Shown piece after piece: positions 48,931 to 60,000 of a DNA stretch of 60,000 nucleotides. Each line of letters opens with the position of its first letter. Positions within the stretch are counted from its first letter, which is position 1. Both the position numbers and the translations under genes were made by a program. The stretch spans positions 13,332,001 through 13,392,000 of the forward strand of contig NC_088319.1 in NCBI RefSeq assembly GCF_910592395.1, read 5' to 3'. The notes under the pieces are model-generated. The model saw only the letters and a program-made list of their open reading frames with translations. It was not told the DNA's origin and made no database searches. The DNA is from Lineus longissimus. Taxonomy: Eukaryota; Nemertea; Pilidiophora; Heteronemertea; Lineidae.

Positions 48931-49800
48931 GGACCAAAATTCATTGTCAAAGGTCACCTGACCTGAGGGGTCCTGTGTAGAAAGTTTCAAGTTCATAGCT
49001 CCAGCGGTTAAGAAACATGCCACTGTTTTTGAAACAGGATATAGACAATGACGACGATGACAACGGACACAGCGGTGTTGTGTAGACAGTGAGCCAATGA
49101 GTACAAAATGACATAATAAGGATTTGCTAGTGGCCAAGTTTTAATTAATTCATCATAAGATTGGGACAATCACAAGAAAGTCAGATGGAAATATCACTCA
49201 AGAAACCTTTATGACAATGAGACCGCAATTTTGCCTCTGAGTAGCGATCACCCAGGGGTACATGTGTACCAAGTTAGAGTTCAACAGCTTCAGCAGTCAC
49301 AAAACGTGCCACTATTGTCCAGTATTAGGCAAGTAATCGCATATTTTCACTTTTAATGTTTGGCCTCCTATTGGATAAACCGTGAATTGTATTGCGCCAA
49401 GTTTCGGTCTCTTGAGTGGGGGTCACCCAGGGGTACATTTGTACAAAGTTTAAGATCTCTGGCTAAAGTGGTTACGAAACGTGCCACCACCGACTAACGG
49501 CGTTGCTGCCGACAAACTTTGACCTCGGTGACCTTCAAAAGTAGGTAAAATCAAAAACCCGGAGGATATTTGATGTCCTATTTGTAGAAGTACCTACCAT
49601 ATTTTTTTCAAATTTTTCGGACCGGTAATAAGGGAGAAAACACAATTTTTCTATTTTTGACGTCTGGGCCCCTGGTGGCAAAACCATGTATCTTATGAGA
49701 CCGCGATTCGGTCTCTGAGTAGCGGTCGCCTAGGGGTACATGTGTACCAAGTTATAGTTCAAAAACTTGAGCGGTTACAAAATGTGCTACCCATGTCTAA
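48931..49800. repeat. Cluster of four ~90-bp repeat modules
   Basis: Modules end at about 49023, 49310, 49490 and 49792. The pattern is 'ggtctctgagtagcggtc', 'accc(a/t)aggggtacatgtgtacc', 'aagtta.agttcaa', '.agcggttacaaaacgtgcc', ending with 'acgacgacgacggacac' and 'caggtgagccaaaaag' in the last. This looks like a dispersed family with a CG-rich tail, common in style in invertebrate genomes. Fragments also occur at 5.45 kb and 47.9 kb. Confidence 0.75.
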
Positions 49801-50579
49801 CGACGACGACGACGGACACTGGTGGTAAAGGCACGGATGGTAAAGGCTCACAGGTGAGCCAAAAAGAGCACTTTGCTCAATTCATCAAACAATTGACATA
49901 CCAGCATAAAATAATGTCCCATTTATGTTTTCCCAGTTGTCTTTGGCTAACACCCCGGCTATAAAATCACATGGGAATCTATCAAATGGCACTTGATGAC
50001 CAATTACGCTCATCAAGTCCTTTTACATACAAAATTAGTGGCAATCCGATATCTATAATAGTCTGTTCGGGAAAAAAATTCAGACGTTTTTGTAGTTGTA
50101 TTTTGTTTCTGGCAAGATAAGCAGTCGAGGACCCTAATCAAAGCCCCACCATCTTTTTAATCCTGACTCTTGCTCATTAAGTGACAAACAAGCCATCTCG
50201 ACCATATTGACTCTTGACGCCATAAAGCAGTAGTGTCCATGCACCCTTTTTACTGTAACTGCATCATTTCAAGAATGTGACCATAACTTCAAAGGGTTTT
50301 AGGTGAAAGCCTTTAAAATATGACCTGTTTTTTTCATATGAATACCCCCTCTGTTTTGTTATTCTGCAGCACATCATTGCATTTTATTCCGAGGGATAGC
50401 ATCAACAATATATCACACAAGAGTGAATGATGCTTTTCCCGTAGGAATCCAAACCATTATGAATCCTAATGGCTAGAAAAGATAAGTGGTAATAATATTG
50501 TAGTGGACCAGCAAATTTATATATTTGTTAATTGAATAAACTGGAACCACTCATGTACTAGTATACTTCTGTTTTCATA
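49801..50579. other. Non-coding interval
   Basis: No recognisable gene or repeat. Confidence 0.4.
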
Positions 50580-50721
50580 TACAGTGGAACCCCGGTAACA
50601 CGACCACTCATGGGACCGTGGTTGAATGGTCGTGTAATGGGGCTTTGAGACTGGCGATTCTTGGTCGTCATAGCGGGGTGGTCATGTTACCAGGCAGGTC
50701 GGCGACCGGGATTCCACTGTA
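50580..50721. mobile_element. 138-bp MITE with TA duplication, CAGTGGAA termini
   Basis: The element is 50582-50719, flanked by TA at 50580-50581 and 50720-50721. Left end CAGTGGAACCCCGGT; right end, inverted, CAGTGGAATCCCGGT (one mismatch in 15). Subterminal 'ggtaacacgaccac' on the left matches 'ggtaacatgaccac' inverted on the right. The ends are related to family B but the interior differs, so it is a separate pogo/Tigger-like family. Confidence 0.85.
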
Positions 50722-52515
50722 TGTATCATATTTGTTCCATAGTTGGTAATAATATTATTGCCAAGCTTCATCAAACCAAGGAAAAATTGATATCGAACAT
50801 CTACACTATAGCCATCTACTTTAACGTTGCTGAACTAGACTTTGAGAGACCCAGTGGAAGGCGAAAGTGAGTTGTCCTCCATATCGTCAGAGAAGAGTGC
50901 ATCTATGTTTTCATCAAGGCATCACCCATCCTCTTGAACTGTGATACTTGATGAAGTGATCCAGTGTTCTGTGTTCTGTGATCTGTCACTGATAGATGGC
51001 ATCCTCCTGGGTGTCAACAAATGATGATATAAGAGATTCCTCGCATCAGATTACTTTGTCTGCACAAGTTGATATTATTCTCTTGAACACAAGCCCATCT
51101 CTCATGTGGGTGCCGCAGCATCGGCTAAAACATGTCGTTTTGCCAGAGCATCAATGCTTTACAAATCATCATGCTGCAAGTGCCTTGTGAAATGGCATTG
51201 TCCTATGTTGAAATGTAAGACACTGAGTAGGCAGGCCTATGTCCACCAGTTTCAGATTCCTGGATCCACACCTGGATGTGTGATGCAATTTCAGTTGATC
51301 ATACTCTTTACACTATAGCTTCACCGACCTAAGAACTTTTCATAAATTTCGATGAAATCAACAAAAGGCATGACCACTGGATAAGTTGGTGTTGCCAACC
51401 CATTCTTTGTCCAAATTGAATATTCTGAATGGCATCGGAAGACCACGAGCATCATATCTTCTGTTTCTTGAATATTCAAACATTGTCAAACATTTCAAAT
51501 ATTCAAACATTGAAAGTAGAGTATACAAAGAACCTTGTAATCAACAAAACATGAAATTTAAACCAGAAGTACTGGTTGTTTAGGTTTTGAAAAAGTGAAA
51601 AGAGGACAAATTTAATAGTACAAAGATCTGCTGGCAATTTACTACCAAGTTGACCTGGGAAACACTAATTGATAAAAAAATACTCTAACCCCTACTTTGA
51701 TGTTGAACTGAATGACGACTAATTTGACCAATTTGAAAAATGAAGTTGCTGCTTCCTGACTACTAATAGCTGAAGTCAACCTACTATAGTCAGAGTTAAT
51801 TTTCCTAACAGAACTTTACAGTTTTTTGGCTCACAGAGGCACATTAAACATCTTCAGTCGGACTTTGTCACTGGCTTTTATTGATACAGGCCCCATATGG
51901 GCCTCTCCAGGATATCAAATGCTCATTTTTCAAAAAATACGAAGGCTTTTCCCCATCCCAAATGAGTTATTTGCATTTAATTCCTCCTCTGTAATCGGGC
52001 CACCTTTCTAACAGCAGCTGCAGTCATTAAGTGTGCTATACTGTACTACTCACAACTATACAATTAACATCACATAGCTGTCAAAGTGCATCTTATTTTC
52101 ATAGAGTTATTAGCTGAGATATGTCATGGATTCTTCCACACCATATTTCCAACCTCCATAATGTGCAGAACTTGCTATCCATCAAAATAATCCAGCAATT
52201 ATGCTTCAAAGAAAAGTGTAAAAACTGTCGTCTTCTACCAGACATTTGTTATTCAGTGAAATAAAACCATTAAATAAAAACGGTAGCTAACTGCCTCATT
52301 ACCGAAGATTTCTACAGACACAAAGATGTACCTTTTTTATACCTTTTATATACTCTATAAAAATAAAGTAAAAAACATACTCTACACAAATCATTCTGTG
52401 AAAGTGCAGGATAGACATCATAATGGCAATAAATTCTGCGATGTCGCCTGAGAAGCAAAGGCCAGCTTTTCAAAAAATAAACTTCGCAGTTATACTTATA
52501 ATCAAAATATTTGTG
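50722..52515. other. Non-coding interval downstream of the LIM exon (minus strand)
   Basis: I looked here for the next exon of the minus-strand LIM gene (the second zinc finger should follow) and could not identify one. The intron may extend beyond what I can recognise. Confidence 0.4.
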
Positions 52516-52605
52516 TTAACCCTTTTGATGCGGGTGATATGCATAGTACAATGTACACAACGTCACATGTCTCCATCTGCATAGATCACAAGATGGCAAT
52601 GCATG
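52516..52605. mobile_element. MITE family C, partial copy
   Basis: 'TTAACCCTTTTGATGCGGG' followed by 'tgatatgcatagtacaatgt' corresponds to the inverted right end of the 46.3-kb copy ('TTAACCCTTTCGATACGGG' then 'ggacatgcatagcacgtcc'). The other end is not recognisable. It lies in the intron immediately after the LIM exon's donor site. Confidence 0.6.
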
Positions 52606-52637
52606 ACGGAATTTTCAAATAAAATATTAATCCTTAC

Positions 52638-52914
52638 CTTGAGCACTTGAAGCACGTCGAATGATAAATCGCCTTCTTGACTGAGACACGATCGACACCA
52701 ACATTAAATCCACATCCAGCGCACTTGTCCTGCTCAGCCATTTTGAAACTCCTCCGCCTGACCAACGGCATGGAGTTTGACCGCTTCGGCTCATTTTTTG
52801 TCCGATACATGAACGACTTCGACCGCTGGGGTTTACTGAGTCCGTTCATGTTGAGGTCTGTGCAGGTACTACCAAGGTTGTCCTCCCCACCTGAACCCTG
52901 GGTGTCAAGAGTGC
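52638..52914 (-). CDS. Internal exon of a LIM-domain protein
   Basis: A 277-base minus-strand exon bounded by a good acceptor ('ttttactttcag' before 52914) and donor ('CAAG' then GTAAGG after 52638). It is open throughout. The first two bases complete a codon, and the exon ends two bases into a codon. It encodes an acidic/Gly-Ser stretch, a basic Ser/Arg-rich linker with RRRSF and KRSNS (candidate basophilic-kinase sites), then the first zinc finger of a LIM domain: C-x2-C, 16 residues, H-x2-C-x2-C (KCAGCG ... YHSTCFKCS). The second finger must lie in a following exon, which I could not find. LIM domains are zinc-bound protein-interaction modules, often cytoskeletal. I cannot assign the subfamily. 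The ATG at 52849 lies inside the exon and need not be the start. Confidence 0.8.
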
Positions 52915-55479
52915 CTGAAAGTAAAATGGGGAATTTTCACGCCTGTCCACCACGTTACATGTTACATTCCTTTGACTACTAATTCAAACCTCTTTTTTAA
53001 CAATCTGCAAAAATTTCGGAAAAAAAAAAAAGTCATGATTTCTATAATGGTGGATTATGTATTATTTCTTTCAGTTTACCAATCAGAAAGAAACACAAAG
53101 ATGTCAATGACTGCCAGCTCATTGTGCGGATATCATGATGTCACAAAATACAGAGGTTCAACGGCTTGAACCATGCCTCAAAAACTGCTCCCAGTCTCTA
53201 AGGCCATTTTGTGATATCATCCCACACGAACCATTATCTCGCTATCATATGACAATAGAGTTAATCTTGTATACATGTTCCAGATCATGAGGATGGAACT
53301 AGGTAGGAGGTGAAGCCTTGTGCTGGTGTTGCAGCTCCAGTCGCTCCCCAAGGGCTGCCAAGCCCAACATCAGTATAGTTACCATATTAAAGAAATAAAT
53401 TGTAACATTTTATGGTGGTAATCTACATCCGCACCAATTTTTCTCTTCACTATTAGGCTAGAAGAAAACTTTTCTGCATGCAATACAATGCCATTCCAAA
53501 GTTCTACCCGAGTTTCTGAAAAGGTGCAATTTCCCTGTGCAGTGAAAGGTAGTCATGCAAAATCCCCTTCAATAGTGTTAAGACGGTTTCCAATCTCAAT
53601 ATATGGCGCTTCTTGAAAGTTTCTAGAGAGCTCACTTTCTATTATGGAGGAATTAAGCCCTTGAATTAAGCACTTTCTCTTTCAGTAGTCATGTAGCCTA
53701 CAGTTAGACAGACGTGGGAGTACGATAGCAATTATACCTGTGATTCACTTGCAATGATTTACAATCATAAAAGCCACCACAGGAACCAATTGAGAATTCT
53801 TCATGACAGCCCACACGTTTCAGCAAAAAGCTTTCACGTTTGAAGCCGAGTTGATAGGATTGGGGGAAGGGGCTTTCAACCCTCATCCCAAGGGACTAGG
53901 TCGATTCCGCTGCGTCGGGTGTGTAACGGACCCCACTTGTGCCAGTGCATCCATCAAACCAGGCCTTGCCAAAAGTGGAACAAAATCTCCCCCAAGGCCA
54001 CTCAAGAGGAACAAGCCATATTGTAGGTGTGTCCATGCCTTGTAGTTATTAGGCAAGGAAGGGATCTTGAATCAAAACCAAACAGATAAGATATCAGGCA
54101 CTAATAGGCTAAATTTCAAACATCATTACAATGATGTTGAAATCTATACTCAGTACGCATTTACAGAATTGTAAATTTTCAAGTTCAATTTGAACAGAGT
54201 CAACCTTTAACATCCAGATCCAAGGGGACACTCCTGGCCCAGACTTCCCACGCTAAATTCAGAAAACTCTGAATTTGAGATATTAATCTGATAAAGCCCT
54301 GCTACCCATCATTTTCTCCAAGTCTTTTGCCCCTGCAATCCTCACTTACTGATATAAAACGTCGACTTCGACATTATGAATTTAACTACTCCAGTTCCGG
54401 AATTTTTAGAATATCCAATTGTCAAAGAGTGTCAAATGGATCGATCTTCTACAAGTTAGTCCCTGCCTCAACTGGTATTCAAGAGAGATTCCTGATCCAC
54501 AAAGTTGCTTTTCAAAGAAAACAATGAATAAGTCAAATAAAATCCTGGTTTTGATCACGGCACTGTTCAGAAACCTTGAACATGTTGTACCCAAGTATCT
54601 GGATGACAAGTAAAATCTGCGTGTTCTACTGAACTTATCACTGCTTCATTCACCTGAGTCTGTGTCATGCCAAGTTGGCCAAGTCATCGCTACAATTATA
54701 TGTACCATGAGTATAATTCTACAAAGGTGAGAACATGCCAGGTCAACTTTACTCGATGACCTAAGCATTTTACACGGGCAATTCGACAGAAATACGGGCA
54801 ATTACGTTGAAATGAAGTTTTAGAATCTATGTCAAGTCAGAAAGTGCAATAATGACATATAATGACACAAAAAACCGTACATTTTCCGATACAGGATGCC
54901 AGTCAACTGAATGTGATATTGAGACTTCATTGTTTCACCCTAGGTTGAACTTGGGTATCTGTACATTGACCTGGCAAATTCAATGAGTGTGCACTTGATT
55001 CTGGAAGCCTTCGAATGGGATGGATCATGCTTAGTTTACACTGAAGCCAATGACAGGGAATTCCTAGAAGTTGTGGATGATAGTGCTTGTTCTAATGTGC
55101 ATTTTCATCTCAGTAGGTCCGCCATTATTTGACTTACTCTAGTTTCGGTGATCTAAAATCGCTTCATTTATGACCATGAAATCGACAAAATGGCCTCGCT
55201 GGAACAAGACGTCATGACCATCTGACAACTGCACCCACATAATGTAAAATTTGCATGAGATGGTATGAAATTCATGTCAACCTTTATGAACCCTAGAACT
55301 TGGGTACATGCTATAGACTGTAAACTAGCATCCTAATTATCATTCCTGGAAACTTTTCCTTCTATATTTGACCCAACCTAATTTTCTATTTCCTTATTCA
55401 TTTACGGCTGTTAATTAAGTAATTATCTTCTATTTGGCACTAGTAAGGCCAATAATATAGATTGATGCAGATATTGTCA
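52915..55479. other. Non-coding interval upstream of the LIM exon
   Basis: Presumed intron of the minus-strand LIM gene. No further exon recognised. The frame at 53803-54045 (+, basic C-terminus) has no family match. Confidence 0.45.
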
Positions 55480-55637
55480 CAGTGGAACCTCCTTTAATGG
55501 ATGCCTGTAAGCAGGATACCATGGCTAAAAGGACACTGATTTTGGTCCAAAATAGGCCACTGCTGTTCAAGTTGACCTCCCTGTTGCAGACAGTATGTGA
55601 CAGTCCCACGGGTGTCCCTAAAAGAGAGGTTATACTG
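55480..55637. mobile_element. Pogo/Tigger-like MITE (family B-like), 158 bp
   Basis: Left end CAGTGGAACCTCC; right end, inverted, CAGTATAACCTCTC. The right flank is TA; the left flank is CA, so the duplication is no longer exact. The interior is more diverged from other family B copies. Confidence 0.7.
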
Positions 55638-57786
55638 TATTATCATTTTAAAGTATATTTCATAGCAAGTGACACAACGTCGTATGGATTCTCGCTAATG
55701 TATAAAAGAAGAAAAGATCTTCCCCTCCAGCTGGTATCCTAAAATAGCTGTCATGCCCCGTGCCGTGCCGATAGAAAGATCAGGGGTACATCATGCCCTC
55801 TGGTCATGTCACATACATCAAGCATGCATCTGCACAACTGCCTTTATCATGTCATTATGCTATTATCTTGGATAATGTTTTCTCAGAGTGACAGGAAAAG
55901 ACCTATTATTTTATCAAGGATATTTGGATGAATAAATCTCCCAGCTATCCAAACAAGTCTATGTAAATATTTGTTAGTACATGTATCTTTCAGATAAAAA
56001 TCTGTTGTCAAATATGAACTGGTAAATCATATTGGACAAACCAGACATCATCTCCCTAAAAAACCTACACCAAAGACTACCTCTATTAACACAAGAGAAT
56101 CTGGGAACTGTTTTAGTTTGGCCTGTGGAGAACTGGATAATAACAATGCCTTCTTTTCTGTCATCCAAGATACATGTACATTTATCTTTGCTTTGCCAGT
56201 ATTTCCCCAAAGAAAACAATTCATGACCTGCTATATTCTAAACCATCGGTCCATATCATTCCAACCTAATTTCTAAAATTGTCAGCAAAAATAACATGAA
56301 ACGATGTTTTCCGCAGAAAATGGTTTGCTGTCAATGACAGGAAGTTTGCAGGCGGATTCTGTTGGGAAATTATCCATTAAAGATAATGGTATAATGACAT
56401 GACAAAGAATGGTCTTTCACTTTACCCGCCTATCATCACTTGGCGCTTGTTACATCACCGAACGCACATAGTTTCTTCTACCCCAGATTCTTCCCTCTGG
56501 CATATTTGTTTTAATGTCTGTTAATTTGGGCTTCAGATAACCCCCGAAAAGTGTCTTTTGAAGCATGAAACTTGATCCAGGACCCTCACATTCGAAACTG
56601 TCAACTTAAAAATATGTTACAGGACTCCTGAGATTTTGTCAAGACTTTAGTTTGACTCCTGATCAAGTAAGTCTAGCTTGAGCCCTGCGACTGTGGGGTA
56701 CCAGTTTTTTAAATGCACCCCTACAATTTTTTTAATATGGCCTAGGTTTTCCCTCTCGAAAACTTCACTTCAGTCATCCTCAGAAAACCCTTAAAACCCA
56801 TCATTTCATTCCTCTTCCTAATATATCGATGTCTCCGTAATAGTGAGAACACTGGTCACTGCCACAGCGACCTTTTAGCAGATTTTGAAGAACATAGACC
56901 CATGACTCCTAATTTAGTGTGAACACTTGACATATATCTCACAATAAGTAGTTCCCTTAATAAAGAAGGCTGGCATTGTATGACCTTAACAGCCCAAATG
57001 AGAGATTCAAGCAATTTTGTCAAACCATTGTCAACAGTGAAACTTTTATGTGCATTTTTACATTATTCACAAATTTCTGAAAGGAAATGCTGTGGAATAC
57101 AGAATTTTATTGAAATCATAGTAACAGGGCTGTCAAGATGCAAACTTTTAATTAAATATAATAAAGATATATGTATCAGTTTACAGTTAATTGTACACCA
57201 GTTTGTGCAAGACATTACAAATTAATCAGTAAGTTTTTTGCTTACCTATTTGTCCCCGACCCTATCTGGCCAAAGGATACGGAGAAAGCGAAAAAAGATT
57301 GAAAGGTAATTCCAGGCTGTAATTGAACTTGTGAGAGAAGTATCCAAATAATAGAAATCACGCTGTTTTCAATTTATAAGCAAATTCCTCGAAAATTCCT
57401 TCAAATTGTTCTTTAGTCCCAGTCTTCCTAATTCCAAGTTAAGAACGGACAAAATTCATATAATGTTATCGAATGAACTCCCGACAGAACAATATTGCTC
57501 CAATTTTTCCAATGTTAACTTATTAGTCTATTCCTCATTCCCAATCAAAGAATGTATTAAATGATGTATTTCCGTTGCCAGCCCGTTCCATATTCCACAA
57601 AATGTGCTACCTATCCCTGTGGATAACTATGAGTGGTGATGCTATTATAACGAAATGAATAAGACCATTTAGCAGCGAATGAATAAGCAAAAACAAAGTA
57701 TGGAAAGCGTGCCAATGGTATTCTGAGATTTATTCATCGATGCTGCAGTATTGAGGTCGCCTGACACCGAACACTGGTTCATATAC
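55638..57786. other. Non-coding interval
   Basis: No supported gene. 56830-56975 has vague similarity in style to family B ('ccttaataaagaaggctgg') but no clear ends. Confidence 0.45.
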
Positions 57787-58231
57787 TACTGTGTGTCAAA
57801 AAACATATCCTTACAGTTTTTTTGTACCTGAATGGAATTTAACTAGACTCCTTCATCATGTAAACACCATAAATACCAGGATGGATTTTAACAGTGTCAG
57901 ATTTGAAGAACACTATCTAGCCCAAATAAATGAATGAATGATAAACAAAAGTTTGGAAAAACATTTTTGTATGAATTCTGTGATTTCCTTATCAGCACAG
58001 CTCTGAATTGTTTGTTTTTCCAACACTTTGCAGTACTACTATGTGTCAAATGAAATAAGTAATAATTTTTAATTTTTAACGGCTCTTTCAACTCTTTCAT
58101 TTGTGATAAAACCTTAACTTGATTTATTTGTCATGTAAACAAGAGCAACACACATTATCATACATTTTCAGTCAGAAACAAGGAACCCATTTATAATCAA
58201 AAGTAAGACCTGTTTTATTTGACACACAGTA
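57787..58231. mobile_element. Mariner-like MITE, 441 bp, TA duplication, with internal end copy
   Basis: The element is 57789-58229. Left end CTGTGTGTCAAAAAACA; right end, inverted, CTGTGTGTCAAATAAAACAG; TA flanks on both sides. A third copy of the end, 'ctatgtgtcaaatgaaataa', lies inside at about 58038 in the same orientation as the left end. Both this inner end and the left end are followed by 'catgtaaacac/a' (57858, 58133), so part of the element is duplicated or one copy is nested in another. No coding capacity. Confidence 0.75.
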
Positions 58232-60000
58232 TAACGCAACTGCTGTGCTGTCATAATGAGATCTATTTTTTCTTCGATCAGCGTTCAATGTACTCTATGT
58301 AAGAAATCAATGTAGTGATGTCAATATTGAATCCCAGCTTCTTTAACCCTTCAGAATCTATGTCATATCGTTTCCTGTCAAGGGTAGTGATACTCCTATT
58401 TGCCATATGCTACCAAAACCTGGACAGTCTAATAAGTCTTTGGTGGCTAGGGCAATACCGAACTGCTACTTTCAAGCTTATTCACTCAAGTGCCATAATA
58501 TCATGACTCCATCTTTGCCAATAGAGGCCGAATTCACCATACCTTTGTGTTTATTAGATGGATTGTGTCTTCTCTTCATCCTCTACACAAGGAAGGAATC
58601 ATGGTTTTTTGAAAGACACCATGGCATTAAGTCAGTGCAGTGATTTACTCAATATCACAAGTACCTTTGGCTTCCGCAGCAAGAGGGTTAAAACTGTTGG
58701 ATATGATGGTCATATTGATCCCTACTTATTCAATGCAAAAAATTGTTATCACATCCAGCCAGTGTAACAGCTGTTCTTGGTATGTGCTCAAGTGGGGAGG
58801 GGGGTCTAGTCTATCGATTTTATGCGTATGACTATTTATTCTCACAGTGCTTGTGACCATGGTCGTGTCAAGGATGCACTTCTATAGTCTCAACATTTGC
58901 AATAAAGCTAACACTGATATTTGTTGATTCCTCGCACTAAATGTTGAGTGTCTTTGCCAAGGAATTTGTCAAAGCAAAAGATTACGCACATGGAAGGGAG
59001 GACGTGAGGGGTAAATGTGTAGGGTCACACATAACATTGACAGAAGATTTTATCACTGCAACGTGTGACAGAAAGATTGCTGCTCCGCGGGTTACACTGG
59101 CGATTCCTGGGTTTGATACAGGTTACACCTGACCTATTCTTGTATCAGGCACCTGAGATTAGCATGACCCCCCCCCCCGCAAACGACAGATTTTTGTTTC
59201 ATAAGATAAGTATGGCAGGTCGCAGCAATAAGAATATCTCATTTGCAGTGAGGTTCGGGTTGTTCATCTGGTTATGACGTGATCACGCTACACCTTCTGA
59301 TACCATGATACAATAATAGACTCGGCATAAGTCACTGAGTGTGAATCTAATTTTTCGATTATACAATGTATATCAAATCAATTGAGGAAATGAATAGTCT
59401 CGAAATCACATGCAACTGCCACCCGATCGAAATTTGCGTACTCAGTCATGTCAGTGGTCGTCGTGGCGACTTTTAGTATGATACTGTGCTTAAAATAGCG
59501 GGAGGTCGAGATGATAGATGAATAGCTATACCAAGGCAGATAGGTACAGTTGACATGGTAGCTGGTATAGGAGGGTAATAGGTACATGTAGAAGGGTGCA
59601 AGAAAGTGTACCCTTTCGCTGCGGGCGACCTTCAGAGCACATCATGTAAGAAAATATTGAGCTGAGCATCAAGATGGTACTATATTAGCTTCAGTGATAA
59701 AAAATATTGGGCAATTGTAATATAATGAACTCTAGCAAGGGTATGGTTCAGCTTTTTTCGTAGTCTTTTCAAGAATTCTGATCTGCCAACTATAAAAAGT
59801 TGATAACAAAGATAAAATGTATCCACTTTTTGCACCACCCTGTGGACATCAAGATGAAAATAATCAGCTCACTGAGAAGCTATCCATTCTTTTGTTGTCT
59901 TTCCCTGCAAACCAATGATTAGTTATTTCATTAATTTGGGATAAAAAATAAAGCCTCTTAATTCTCAGACTCATAATTAGATTTTGTGCATTGACTGTTC
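58232..60000. other. Non-coding interval
   Basis: A C run of 9-10 bases lies near 59169. No recognisable gene, RNA or complete mobile element. Confidence 0.45.

Noticed and set aside
53803-54045. 80-codon plus-strand frame with basic, proline-rich end
   Set aside because: No known domain or splice-site support, and it lies in the presumed intron of the LIM gene on the opposite strand.

Overview
The window is AT-rich animal nuclear DNA that is almost devoid of genes. Almost every open reading frame is short, matches no protein family I recognise and lies in repeat-laden DNA with no coding context. The only host-gene sequence I can support is one internal exon of a LIM-domain protein on the minus strand (52638-52914). 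It has a clean acceptor and donor, so the surrounding tens of kilobases are probably introns and intergenic DNA of an intron-rich genome. Families of TA- and TTAA-flanked miniature transposons, an Academ-type and a piggyBac-type element, and a recurrent TAGGCCTA-like octamer fit a marine invertebrate, perhaps a deuterostome. I cannot name the species.

The most substantial object is a 3.8-kb DNA transposon at about 40850-44652. It has ~450-bp terminal inverted repeats and a minus-strand reading frame. That frame joins a conserved transposase-like block, an XPG/FEN1-like nuclease with its acidic residues in place, and a nine-cysteine TCR/CXC zinc-binding domain. This order best fits the AcademX lineage of the Academ superfamily. 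The copy is broken: no ATG, one in-frame stop between the first two parts, and a one-base frame change before the CXC domain.

Other mobile DNA: a 531-bp piggyBac deletion derivative at 24558-25088, with TTAA duplications, matching ends and the cysteine-rich tail of the transposase; a ~240-bp inverted-repeat MITE family (4.0, 20.4, 25.1, 25.6, 26.3, 29.1 kb); a pogo/Tigger-like MITE family ending CAGTGGAACC (15.0, 20.5, 37.5, 55.5 kb, with a related element at 50.6 kb); a second TTAA-flanked family (46.3 kb, partial at 52.5 kb); a mariner-like MITE (57.8-58.2 kb); and a 117-nt foldback at 48.65 kb.

Tandem repeats are frequent: a 370-bp duplication carrying poly-C tracts (2.4-3.1 kb), ~160-185-bp units (12.3-12.7 kb), ~170-180-bp units (27.7-28.2 kb), a 21-bp minisatellite open on both strands (34.5 kb), ~45-bp (35.8-36.1 kb) and ~50-bp (38.3-38.6 kb) arrays, and a nearly exact 103-bp duplication (46.9-47.1 kb). 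I saw no rRNA, tRNA, CRISPR, bacterial operon or viral gene. All identifications were made by eye, without alignment or database searches.
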